The notes beneath the pieces are model-generated. The model was not told where the DNA came from. It searched no databases and saw only the letters and a list, made by a program, of their open reading frames with translations. From assembly GCA_900239685.1 (NCBI GenBank), contig OENT01000106.1, positions 1-64,000 on the forward strand: a DNA stretch of 64,000 bases, read 5' to 3'. This stretch comes from Rotaria macrura (Eukaryota > Rotifera > Eurotatoria > Philodinida > Philodinidae). Of the stretch, positions 1 to 12,297 are shown piece after piece (the stretch's first letter is position 1; the number at the start of each line of letters is the position of its first letter). The position numbers and the translations under genes were made by a program.

Positions 1-1546
1 GTAGGCGATCATTTTAATTTAATTATCAAAGCTTCATGTGTTATACAAGTACAGGGAATACAAAAACAAGAAAAAAGAAATGAGAACGAATTTACTATCA
101 TAAAAACTATTATTTAAACAATACCATCATAAATAAGATAACATCAAGGACAGAAATGATATAACCGCATGCGTCGACTTGATTGATTGAGCTTATTCAG
201 TATAGAAGCTTCATAGAAAATTAAAAATTTCTTACATTTGTTCTTCAAAGTTTAGATTATTTTAATGAAATCTCATGTACTTTTATTTTCACATTGTTTG
301 ACGTTAAGAAAAACTAGTTAAATTTTCGAGTGTTGATATTTTTCTCTTGCTTTTTTTCGTTAGTTTTATCAAATTAATCAAAACAATTCAAAGTTTCATT
401 CTCCTCTTCTTCAGCTAATGTCTATTTTAGATGAAAATAATATAAAATTTAGATATTTTACGCAAGCAAAACCGCCTGCTCATGTTTTTTTTCTTTTTTA
501 ATATTGAGAACGCAGATAACATCAAGTGAAAATATCGTGCAGTATTAACAGTGTGTCACCACGTTGCATTTACTAGAGGAAAGAAAAAACATGAATAGGC
601 AATGTGATCGATACAAAAGATATAAATATTACTTTATTTTCATCAACAAGAATTAAGTGATCATGGAAACAGTAGCTCTTCGAGATATTATTTAATAATT
701 TAGTCAAATGAATTTTAAAAGAGACAGAGAAAAATTCTTACCTGCTATAATTAGAATGGAGTTTCTTCAAGTCGAAAATTACAAAAATCCTCCATTAAGA
801 GAGGAGAACATGGTGAGTGAAACATCTAGAATAACTAACTAGAAACAAAGGGAAATAAAAGACCATAAGAAGTTCTCAACATGCGTAAAGCTCACAACAT
901 AATGCGAAAATATTTTTTATCAGGCATGCATCATACAAACTATTGTAAGAATAACTTAGTCTTAGTAAAAACTACGATACAAATAGAAAAGTACAAAATT
1001 TGATTGCAAAAATAAACCACTGTGATTACATAATAGCAAAATAAATACTAAAAAAAACTTTTCTAAACACCAATATTTGGGATATACAACCTAGTGAATG
1101 TCAATAACTATATATCTGACGAATACACCATAGGGAGATTTCTACGAAAAACTTAGCACAATAAGTACAATACAATAAGACAGCTAATAACTGAATTAAT
1201 GACCAAAACAAACCACCTCTATCAACGAGAAAAACCTTAAATAAGATTAATAATAAGGATCGAAATAAAAGAATGAAAGATTTTGATGTCATGAATATAT
1301 TATCTATAAGTTTTAATGAACATCAAAATAAAAGTACGAGAAAAAAAGATCTGATACTCATTTCAACACCGAAAACCTTGAATACTCTTAAATGCATAGA
1401 CAATGCCAAAAATTCATTATTCGAGAAGCCTGCGTTCACACAAAAAGAGCAGCTATAAGTAAAATAACTGCTATAGCACAATATACTTTGGCCGGTCAGA
1501 TTGTGTAAAACAAAGAGCAGTAAGTTTCATTATCTCAGTAGTTTCA
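1..1546. other. No gene recognised
   Basis: AT-rich sequence with only short, stop-broken reading frames on both strands. I see no splice-linked exons, no RNA gene and no clear repeat here. Confidence 0.5.
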
Positions 1547-2850
1547 ATGGGAATTTCAGCAATCGAGGATGCAGGTAGAGGAGCTAAGACCTTTGTGGCA
1601 GCCGTTGGAGACGAAGAACTTGAACAACTTAGCACAAAACTAGTGACAAGTGGAAAAATAACAGGTCAAATCTTAGTTGAGACTGGAAACAAATTTGGAG
1701 CAAAATCTTTTAAAATTGCACTAACACAAGGCTTGGTTAAATTAGCAGATGAAAGTTCCCATTTGACACTGCGAAGATTGAAACCACGAATTTCTAACTC
1801 AATTGAAGACAAAGTAATAAATATTTCCTTGATCTCGACGTACTGGTAATAATGCGTAAATTGTACACAGGCGACATAATCAATAAAAACCAAGAATACA
1901 AGGGCAGAATTAATAAAATTTTAAAAGAGATAATTAATTTTGAGGATTGTTTCTGGCTCGAACAGTGGGATTCCATCGGTAAGTCCATTGCGCAATGGTA
2001 CTTTATCAAGTTTGACTAGTACAAACAGAAAAGGAGATAAAAAATCGATGGACCTCATACTAGTTGGTATACTCTCAGGGAATGTATGAACTAACGTTTA
2101 TTGTTGAGAAATCGTATGACCTATTTCAAAAGAAACTCTGAGAAATACATCGAGATAAGTTGACAATACAAAATATTGTTAAGAGTTATTGTATAGTCAG
2201 TAAAGACAATTTGAAAGAAATCGTAAGGCTTCTTAAGAGATAAGACGTCATAAAACTAAATAACGAATTAGTAAATCCAAATTTGCCGATTCAATTAAAT
2301 AAAATTGAATTTTCTGAATATGAAATACATGGATATAATATTGTAAAATTTCTAAAGTCATAATTTGAAAATCAGCGATTTTAGTGAACACAGTCACAGT
2401 TAATTTCTTCGTGGAGAGATATGATATTGGTGTATCTAAAAATGCTATTTCAGAAAAAAAGTACAGCATTAGTTGACTGACGGTGAAAACCAAAACGCAG
2501 ATAGTCTTAATTAAAAAAATCCAGCAAAGGAAGAGAACATATATAATACCACTGCTAAAAATAGCTTCAGTAGAATGTTAGAGCATACACTAGAGCATAA
2601 TGTCAATGTGAAACGATTCACGACACTCAATGAAAAGGTAAAACTAATCATCGGAAAGTAGATGGCAGTTTAAAAGAATACACTAACAGCGCTAGAAAGG
2701 ATTTGCCAGCAAACATGTCTGACATACTTACATTAGCAATAATGAATATAGTTTAGATCTAAAAATAGTTGCCGATTCTAAGTATCGACTAAGAAATGAA
2801 GACAAGACAAGACAAGATGTAACAGCATTGTGCTACATGTAAAAGGAGTC

Positions 2851-2858
2851 AGAGAGAC
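2851..2858 (+). repeat. Target-site duplication, left copy
   Basis: AGAGAGAC immediately before the left terminus; identical to 3595-3602. Confidence 0.8.
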
Positions 2859-3594
2859 CTGAGCTGGGCGAAATACTCGTACTCGAGTACCATTTTGGTC
2901 GTACTCGTACTCGAAGAATTTGTACTGGTACTCGAACGGTTGGTACTCGTACTCGAGGGTAAAATACTCGACATCCTCATAGGCATTTCTTACATCAAAA
3001 TGATGCTCGATAAAATCGCAGAATATATTTTTCGAGGATTACATGAACAGTTGATTTCTTTCTGTTGTTTTTTTTTACATATAGTCATTCAGATAAATAC
3101 ATAGACGCCATCAGACCTGGACAAAATACTCAAAGTACTGGTACTCGACCCAAGGAAAACTTTTCGCTGATTTCAATCGAATTATTCTGTAAGAAAATCA
3201 AAATTGAAATCGATTGATAATTTTGATTATCGTAGATCACTAATTAACCATTACTTCATATTGCAACTTATTCATAGTGTTAAATTTTCGGATTAAAATT
3301 GATTATTTTGCAACAAAATCGAAATAATCAATCGATTTTAAATCTTGATTTTCCTGCATAATAATCAATTTTAATCCGAAAATTTCATACTGAATAGGTA
3401 ACAATATGTAGTGGTAAGTCGTGATCTACGATTTACAAAATTATCAATCTATTTCAATTTTGATTTTGTTGCAGAATAATTCGATTGAAATCAGCGAAAA
3501 TTTTTCACTGGGGAGTACCATTTCGGTTGTACTCCTACTCGTACTCGAAGGTTTGGTACTCGTACTCGAATAAGTGCATACTTGCCCAGCTCTG
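2859..3594. mobile_element. Non-autonomous hAT-like element (MITE)
   Basis: The left end begins CTGAGCTGGGCG and the right end, read inward on the minus strand, begins CAGAGCTGGGCA, so the termini match at 11 of 12 positions. Both ends are flanked by the same 8-mer, AGAGAGAC. An 8-bp duplication and CAG-type ends are hallmarks of hAT transposons. No transposase is encoded in the 736 bp. Just inside both ends are arrays of the hexamer TACTCG and its variants. The core at about 3161-3500 is a long imperfect inverted repeat. A second terminus-like sequence, CAGACCTGGACAAAATACTC, starts at 3112, so the element may be composite. Confidence 0.8.
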
Positions 3595-3602
3595 AGAGAG
3601 AC
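3595..3602 (+). repeat. Target-site duplication, right copy
   Basis: AGAGAGAC immediately after the right terminus; identical to 2851-2858. Together they define the insertion boundary exactly. Confidence 0.8.
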
Positions 3603-4660
3603 TAAGGAAATTTTTATCATAGAACACTTTGAGTTCGTGTTCAACGTTGGAAAAGGAGCAGGTTCTAAAAGTAAAAAGTATTGTTGTGATTACAGTGTTA
3701 TTCAGAAAATATTATACGATATAAACATTGATAAGTCTACTGACAATCTTCATAATGTTAGCGTCCAAATCATAGAAAATAATGCTTAACAATTTTCTAT
3801 GGCGCAACCAGCAAAAAACTGGATTGAAACTAGTCATCTTGAAAAAGCAAATATTTTATTGATGCTATCAACAGACCAGAAATCAAGAATATCTGAGAAT
3901 AAAAATCCTGAGTTAACACGGAATTCTAAAACCGCTATTACAATACACATGCTTAAGAGACGTTCCGTCAGATCACTGAACATCACGACCGAGGAAATTT
4001 TTCATTTCTATATTTTGACAATTGGGTTAAAAAGAGTATTCGTTTTTCCCAACAAATCCAATTTTCGTCGATTTGAAGCCCTTCTAAAAATTTTTTTAGC
4101 CCGAAGAGATGATCGATCAATTCGTCGCAAAAATTGCATATGCATTTGCGAATATACATTTATGTATGTACGTAGAATGAATCGTGTCAAAATGATGAAG
4201 TTCACATTTTTCTATCGATGTTCAGTAAAGCTGTCAATGCATTATGGGTTTTTTTATTTACAAAAAAGACATGTACAGAAGGCAACCTTCTACTGAATTA
4301 TTCGAGCGTGGAAGATTGCCGATGACTCTATCGTAAATATTCCAAAGCTTAGGATCGAATAAAGGTTTCTTTCTCCCGAAGCCTAAAGGTTAGGAATAAT
4401 TTTACAAAAAAAATGACTAATGTAGGAATATTTTTACTTACTTCGCTTCTTCGGTTCCGCTACCCAGGTTTCTCGGATAGTTCAAGAATTCTTCGGCCTC
4501 ATCTTCTACGTCACCAGCCACCAGATTGAATGTCGTCGTGATGTCAGCCAATCAGACAAAAGCAAGAGCAGTTCATTTCTTCACGTTAAGACGAAAAAGT
4601 TCATCTTTTCTGTACACTGTTGGTAAACTGTTGCTTCGAATGTTCCATCAAACAGCTTGA

Positions 4661-4724
4661 GAGAAATGAAACAGACAACCCAGAGAGAAGTAGAGAAATG
4701 AAACAGACAACCCAGAGAGAAGTA
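4661..4724 (+). repeat. 32-bp direct repeat, two copies
   Basis: A 32-bp unit beginning GAGAAATGAAACAGACAACC occurs twice head to tail at 4661-4692 and 4693-4724 with no difference, followed by a partial GAGA-rich third copy. Confidence 0.9.
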
Positions 4725-7700
4725 GAGAGATGAGAAGAGACAAAACTCATATATAGTTCATGTATTACCGTTCTGTAATACATTAGGCAAAATTCCTTCT
4801 ACGGATCTCCTTGTGCCCATTTCAAAATCAGTCAGGATTAATTTTGGTTAGAAGTTATCTTTTTCGCGAATTTTTTCAAAGAATTCGCTGTAATCGGCAG
4901 CGCTCTTCCAAAGTAACGTACCGTAGACGAATGGAATCACACTATGTACTAATAATGCATGTACTGTGAAAAATTGATGGAAGTCATCGAGGTATACTTA
5001 AATCAGCTTGAATAAGCACAGCTGATTTGTTGATAGGCTACTCAGCCTAAATGTTCCATCAGGAAACCATTGTTTACAACGCTTGAGAAAAGATAGATTA
5101 TAGTTTTGGTAGTGAAGATAAATAATTCTTCGTATTCATATAAGATAAAATCTTCCATAAGATCAGTTTTTCTAAAGTGTTATAGTAGATGAATAACTGA
5201 ATTAAGAGGAAACGCACGTATAGCAGATTGCAGTATTGCACTTGACTGTTCATCTGTTGTTGCAGCAACGGTTTTGATTTGGTTCTTTACTCCAATGACA
5301 TCCACCCTCACAAAAAATGCGCTATTTTGACGACAGTGCTTTCTGAAAAGAAAAATATCTCAATAACAAAGAAATCTTTTTTCAAATGGTTTCCGTCAGA
5401 ATCGATATAACTTCTTGTTCTGCAACATATCTTAAATTGAGAAAAATCTGAAGATCTCAGCTGAATAGAGTCACTGTGTGTTCGATATGGACTGATTCAT
5501 ATGACTGATATAAGGTCTTCAGCGTAACGCATATCTCAAGGTGTTGGCAGTATTTTTAGAGGTTGAATTCAGCATGGTTAGATACAGCTTGAACATTCCA
5601 ACAAAAAAAGATGATAAAATTTTTGATTTAGTAACAATAGAAGCTGCAACAGGGTTAAAATTAGAAAATATTTACTTGTTTAGCGTATATTTTCAAGAAT
5701 TTTGACTGTGCGTATCACACAACTCGACATCTCAAGGACAATTACATTCCTTAATTGGTTTCGTCTGGTGGAGCATCTTAGTGACTGTAAAATGAAAGTT
5801 GAACGAAGTCTGCTGACTTAATTGTTTTCGAGAAAATATCAAAGTACGAAGAACAGTAAAAATTATTAAAAAGAATTTGATGTTCAGAACTTGTAGAAAG
5901 TCTCTCCGAGCTAAAGCGTTTTCAGAAAGGCTTCAGATTGGAAAGGTTTGGATTTGTTGGTAAAAATGAATACTCTTTCTAACCTAATTGTCAAAATCAA
6001 GAAAACAAATTTTCCCTCGTCGGATCAGGTAGCAAGTGTACTGTTTTTCAAATAAGCTGCCTTAAACAGAAATTATCGTGAACTATGCAGGTTGCCATAA
6101 GTGGTCGCATCTCGTTATGCAGTCTTGTTTACCTGTTTCGTGAATACCATGTAAATTAAAGATGACCATTTTTTATTATTGAATGATCAATGTTTAGTTG
6201 AAAATTCCTTGCCTTTTTGAAAAAATAGAAGTCTCTTATAAGATACACACTGCAACAAAAAAAGCATTTACCAATGATTGTAATTGGTAGAAAATCTTAA
6301 ATTCTTAAATGAATTTTAATTTTTTAGAATTCTAAAGTTCATTTATACTACGTCGATTTTAAGCTCGGTCATAGGAGCTACTTTATCAATGAAAGTTTTA
6401 TATGTAAATATGGTGGTCTACAATTGATTTGGTCGACATGTTATGAGTGACCAATCAACGAACAAGCATGAGATATAGAGAAAATAATCTGTTAGTTCTG
6501 TATTCGTTTACTATTGAGTAACATATTCAGAGATTGTCCATGTAGCATGTATAAATGATGATTTTGTCAGTCCATTCCGTGCATGTTTCATCGATTAATG
6601 AAGGTGTGCCTGATTCATCTAAACAAGTGTTGTTTGGAAAACCATATGACATACGAAATGAATCTTTGGAAATCGTAGCTCTTGAGAGAACAAAATGATG
6701 ACAAACAATGATTCATCATTTTCTCAAAACACTTCTTTGTTTGTATCAATTTTTCCTGTAAACGACTATTGAATAAATATTGTTTATAAATATTTTATCC
6801 ATTGAGAAATTTTGACTATATCACTGGATCATTGTTATATGAACTTCTTAGAAAATACACTCATTGATGAATTCGAAAAATTATACAACGAGCAAACAAA
6901 CATATTCGAAGAAGGCTGTAAATGAAGTTGAATTATTTTGAAGTATTTTTCTTATTGTGTTTAAACGTGAGATATTAGCGAACATCTTCAAGACTGAGAA
7001 GTTCATCGAGAACAATTTTTTAAAATGTAAATTAAATTTGAAACATCCAATACCTTATCAATACAAGTATTTCAATTTTTTTGAGATGCAAACACTTGTT
7101 AATAAAAGTAAAATTTAGTTCAGCAACGATTTGACAACAGACAAGAGAAAATTTTATTTGTCGAACTGATTTGTAGGTGAACCACTTTGCCTGAACTACT
7201 CTTGTAACCACATTAATTGAAAAATAATACTACATTGGAAAATTGTCATCACTATTCGCAGCTTCAGCACATATAACAGTCATTTTAAAACTTGTTGATA
7301 TTTAACTAGAAAATTGGCTATTATTGAATAGCCGATTTCGTTTTTTTGTTTTTGAGAAAGCAATTAGACGTCTCTTATGTGCAAGTCAAGGATTTGAATG
7401 TGAAAACTGTTCATCTACGATAGACAAAATAGAATTAATATTTTGATGATTGATAAATCAATATCAATCTGTTAAACTTAACATAGTTTCACTTTAGTAT
7501 GAGTTTAATTGAATATTCTGATTTAAATTCTCATGAATCACTCACGTGTCAAAGTCAAGCAAACGTTGTTATATTGAAATATGATGTGTATCTTAATCAA
7601 TAAAAAAAATATAAAAAGCTAAATCTCAAAAATATATCAGCATGATGAAAAAATTCATGGAACTCAATACTATATGACTGTTGATTATCTAAAACTTTTC

Positions 7701-9593
7701 GTTGATAAATACAAAAAAAAATGTCAACAAATTAAAATATAATATAGAGTTACACTCACATTAAAGATGAACTGAACTCAGTTTGACAGCATGATGTTTA
7801 TTATTCTTCATTGAACAAAATATAGATTCGCTTTCTTATTTAATAAAATTAAAAGTTGAAGGATTCAAAGCAATTTCTCTGCACTAAGCTTAAATTTCTT
7901 GGCAAAGTGTAGGATATAAATTTTCACTGCCTTTTTTCCATGGTACAGCTTGTCCAAACGTAACATTGTGACGTTTTTCAACACAATGTTTTCAATTGTT
8001 TCTAAATGATTGAGAGCTAAAAAGGTCGATCCAACATCATTCGACACAGTTTATTATACTCTATTGATGCTGCAAGAATGACCTAGCTTAGGTAAAATAT
8101 CGGAGTTATAGCAAGGTTTTATCATCGGGTAACGCTGTGACAAAAAACAACAGCCTTTTTCTTTAGTGACGTTTATATCACTCCAATGTTTTTAAATAGT
8201 GTTTCGCTAGATGAAACGCTTACAGAACTAGTTTTTTAGGACATCGAATGGATGTTCAAGCAGTAAAAAAGATTTATTCTAAATGATTTGTTGCCTCTTT
8301 TCGTACGTATTGGCTACTGCTGTACATATAACTTTCTATCCAAAAGACAAGTTGCTCCATCGGAAACCGGAGTTCATTTACTGTACGCAACCTTAAAACT
8401 TGCCCTTATGAATGAGGAAAAAAGTAAATAGATCATTTTACGGAGAATCGAATTCTGCATGGGACATTGAGTCATTCAGCAGTATTTTAAAACTATTCTT
8501 TATTCCTAAGTTTAAAACCCGATTTCTGCTGCTTAAATTCTTTTTAAAGAAAAAAATGTCGAATACATAATTAGTGCAAAAAACTGTATTCTGATCCGTT
8601 CATCTAGAAAAATGTTTTTAAAAATTTTAATAACCGAAGCGTCGTGTTATATAGACAAGCCATAACTATCGTGAAATCCAGTTTGTATGCTTTGATAGTG
8701 CACATTATATGTCAAGATGGTCGTTTAAATACATGACGTTTGAATTGAATACATCTTGTAGTCAACGTGAAAAATTGCTTTCATCTTCTTTCGATCTGTA
8801 TATCAATCGTAGATCGATGCTCTTGTAGTTGACTATTCATGTGTCAATAAATACGTCTGTTATGAAAAAGTGCAAGGTGCTTTCCCACATTTTCTATGTA
8901 TCTCATAATAGATGTAAACAGTTAAATATAATATTATTAGTTCTGATATAAAATATGTTGGTTTCCTACGTGTATAGAAATTCGGACAAATTGAAACTAT
9001 AACGGCAAAAATGACATCTAGGTTCGCCGACAGGTCGTCAGTAAGATTTAACTAGATGGTGAATTTTCAGGTTGCCTGACTTTCACCCCTGGAATTCAGC
9101 ACCATAGAATCAAAATACAATTTCATTTTATCAAGTTTCTCATAAAGAAAAATTGTCTCCATCTGCTGTAAGTTGAAATAAAAGAATTGATGTCATCCTT
9201 TCTTGTATCATTTGGGTAAAACTAGGTTTTCTTCTGTAAATAAATTTTGTTGACGAAAACCTGTAGTGCTAATTCAATAATCTCAAAACGCACTACTGAC
9301 GTTTGTTTTTCGAAGCCACATGGTTAAACAACAAATTTCAACCATGCCAACCACGCTTGATATTGATAAGAAATTGAAAATAGAAATTATGTTCAGTAGT
9401 GAATTGTTCTTGTTCAAGTACTTTTATTTTTTTCTCTCGTCATATCATGTGTTTTTTTTCTTGATGTGCCAGAAAAATGCAGATTGAACAATGCAAAAAA
9501 AAAAGACGAAGAAAATCGATGACAAAATTGACACATAAAACCGATGATGAATATTCAAAAACGATAACGAATTATTATTTATTTTTCTTTGAT
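4725..9593. other. Long gene-poor stretch
   Basis: No gene model can be supported. Weak coding-like remnants exist, for example a plus-strand frame of about 44 codons from the ATG at 5575, but none has splice partners or a recognisable family. AT-rich with scattered homopolymer runs. Confidence 0.5.
9578..9583 (-). terminator. Poly(A) signal of RPLP0
   Basis: AATAAA on the minus strand, about 10 nt after the stop codon; consistent with a very short 3' UTR. Confidence 0.5.
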
Positions 9594-11927
9594 TTAACCG
9601 AATATATCAAGACCGCCCATATCGTCGTCATCAGATTCGGGTTCAGCTGGTTTAGACGGTTTTTGTGCTGTTTGTGCACTAGCAGCCGGAGCTGGTGCAG
9701 CGGTTGTTGGTGCAGGCGCTGATGCGGCAGCGAATTTCGATGGATCTTTTAAGTATTCTTTCAACTAGAGAAGATAGCATTTCAATCAAAATTACTATAA
9801 AATGATGATAACTAGAATGGAGAAAAAGAATTCGGCAAAAAATATAACTCAACGGACTTCAGAACGCTGTTGGATAAGGTTATTATTCATCAGTTGCTAT
9901 ATCAGTAGCAGAACTGGATAAAACATTCATCATTTGCCCGTTTGCTCAAAGGTAGGACCGAACCGAGGGTAACTATCGTTTTAGACTACTAAACTATTTT
10001 ATTCCACTTACGGTTGTAGCTTGTTCAAAGTCAACATCAGTTTCAGCAGCTAAAGCAAGCAGACGTTTAAATCCATTTAGTATAAGATGTGGTGCTGATG
10101 CTTGATTTGGATAACTGATACCAAGTGAAAATGCTGCTAATCGCTGAACACCTTGCAAAAATTTGGCACGTAAATCAGCTGGCTTAATATCAAGAATAGC
10201 TGGTTCGAAACAGGAGCCAGAATCATAAACTATAATTCAAAAAATAAAATAATTTAAAAGATAAATAAATAAATAATATGGAAAAAGAAATGTTTACCTT
10301 GACGAATAATAAGACCATAACTGAATGGTGAAATATTTAACATGTTAAGTAATGTTGCTTCACTAGCACCGACTTTTTCACCGATTTTTATCAAATGTAC
10401 GTCATTCTAGAAAACGAATACGATCATATTATCATGTGTGCATGCATATTCATTAGCAACTATGTTCTCCGGTCAAACATGTTTTTTTTTCATTTACGTC
10501 AGTCAGACATGAATAACATCGTTGAAATTTGAGAAAAAAAATATGAATGATTCCACTCAGTTCCACACTTTTTCATTGTTGAAGCTTTTTTCAGCGAATT
10601 TTAGATACAGTGGAACGGCAATGTATCTCATTTCAAAAAACAATTGGTACCATAAGTTCTATCCATTTTTGTGTTCAATACTCCACACCCAATCACAAGT
10701 TGGAGAATACGCACTCTTTGTTACTAACTCATGAGACTCAAATCAACAACCGATGATCAGAGGAATGATAAGGGTATCTTATACTTGTTTTTTTTTGAAA
10801 TCCAAGGAATTAGAAATGTGATGATCATTCTAACTGGCAGCCAATGATGAACGAAATCAAATGCTAGACGTTCCGTTCATACTAAGCGCTTTTATAATAC
10901 AACGTGAATAAACTAGGCTATCCTTGAACACTCCAAACAATCATTTCTTATGTGAACCTTTTGCTTTGAGACTATGCGTCATAGTTCTACTTACGTCTAC
11001 AAAATGAAACAAAAATTAATGGAGATAGCCATCGTTTACAGTCTACTCGTGCAGCCCATCGGTGCGTTTTATAATACAGAGCAAATAATTTTCCTAAATC
11101 TTATAATTCTCTTCATGACAACTGATCATTAAAACCATAGTATGAAGTCAAGTAGTACTCAGCAGTTGCAGATAAATAGTGACCTATGTTCAAAATAACG
11201 AATGACTTACAATAATTTCAATAGTACCACGTGTAATTTTTGTCGGGATTTGAAGTGCTTGAAAAAAGCTTGTTTTTTCCGGACCTAAGCCAGTTACTTG
11301 AGCCGGAATAGAAACATCGACGGGTGCAATAGCACCAGCACGAGCTGGAGCAGCAACCTAAACAAATAAAAATAAAAATTTCTCAATAAATGCAGCACAA
11401 ATCTTCTTTACCTTATTTTCTAAGATTTTCTCACGAATTACGCTCAAATCTTCTTTTGTGAAAACAAAGCCAACGTTTTCATAAACATGTGGTAATAATT
11501 TCTCCAAACTCGAGTTTTTCGATGTTTGTCCACGAATTGTTTTTCTCATCATAGTGTTTTTACCCATAAGTATCACTAGCAGGAAAAAATGAACATTTAA
11601 ATTTCCTTTGTTTCTTTTCTAGAAAAAAAATTAGTTCTCGAGATTTACCTCCATGGCCACGGAGTGAAAGACGAATTTTTTGCATTTGTCGTGAACCAAC
11701 ATTATCAGCACCAACAACAAATACTTTCGGATATTCGTCCAAATATTGCTAAAAAGAAAAAAAAAGAAAACAAACGATTAAGAAGCTCTCAGACAAGCAT
11801 TATTCTCAATGTTTCCGAAGAAACTCAGAATTGCAGAACACATTATTAAAGAAATCATCATCATTGAGCTTACCGTTAAACGCATGGTGTATTTAGCTTT
11901 CCAAGTTGACCGATCTTCTTTCACCAT
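9594..11927 (-). CDS. RPLP0: 60S ribosomal stalk protein P0 (uL10)
   Basis: P0 anchors the P1/P2 stalk on the large ribosomal subunit and helps recruit translational GTPases. Seven exons on the minus strand give a continuous frame of 320 aa (family about 315-320): 11874-11927, 11649-11748, 11412-11575, 11211-11357, 10298-10406, 10012-10229, 9594-9764. Introns are all GT-AG. The start reads [13 protein letters not shown]; the L10 domain includes [20 protein letters not shown] and [13 protein letters not shown], and the insertion domain follows. The C-terminus is an Ala/Pro hinge and an acidic tail ending [13 protein letters not shown]. The usual animal tail ends GFGLFD, so the last residues are divergent. 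An AG at 11955-11956, 28 nt before the ATG and preceded by pyrimidines, could accept a 5'-UTR intron or a spliced leader. Confidence 0.97.
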
Positions 11928-12297
11928 TTTTCAATTCTTCTTTTTTTTCTATATCTGAAAGCAAAAAACAATTGAAGTTATTTAGTAATTTCTTCAGAAT
12001 GATATGACGAACATTCGTCGATCTATCGTGGTCCTCCATACAAATAAATAAACACAAACAACTAACGATGGACATGAATATTAGTTTCAAACAAAACTAA
12101 TAAATTCTTTTTTCAAAGATTTTTATTAGAAAAATGCTAAGGAAAATATTTTTTCAGAGTTCACTTTTCTTGTTTTCGATGAAGAAAATAAAATGAATAG
12201 AGGACATGAGCATATCTACATGGTAGATAAACCAATGAGAATTGTTTTGTTTTCTATTGAATGTCGTGTGCCAAATAAAATGAATGGATGACAAACT
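11928..12297. promoter_or_regulatory. Divergent promoter region RPLP0 / KMT2
   Basis: 370 bp separate the two start codons, which face away from each other. The interval must hold both 5' UTRs and promoters. No TATA box with convincing spacing was found. Out-of-frame ATGs lie just before the KMT2 start. Confidence 0.6.

Larger units (their letters stand above)
1547..4296 (+). pseudogene. Decayed coding region broken by a transposon
   Basis: Several plus-strand stretches look protein-coding in composition but are separated by stops and frame changes: 1547-1849 (100 codons), a stretch in another frame around 1846-2020, a lysine/glutamate-rich stretch near 2510-2660, then 3595-3789 and 3799-4000. 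A 736-bp hAT-like element lies between the 2.8-kb part and the 3.6-kb part. The piece after it contains FVFNVGKGAGSK, which resembles the [YF]VGKG core of LEM-3/ANKLE1-type GIY-YIG endonucleases; this rests on one short motif. No intact start-to-stop model can be drawn. I read it as an old gene or mobile-element ORF in decay, but a live gene with unusual introns is not excluded. Confidence 0.35.

Noticed and set aside
9477-9722. 81-codon plus-strand ORF
   Set aside because: Lies over the last exon of RPLP0 on the other strand and mirrors its Ala/Pro hinge.
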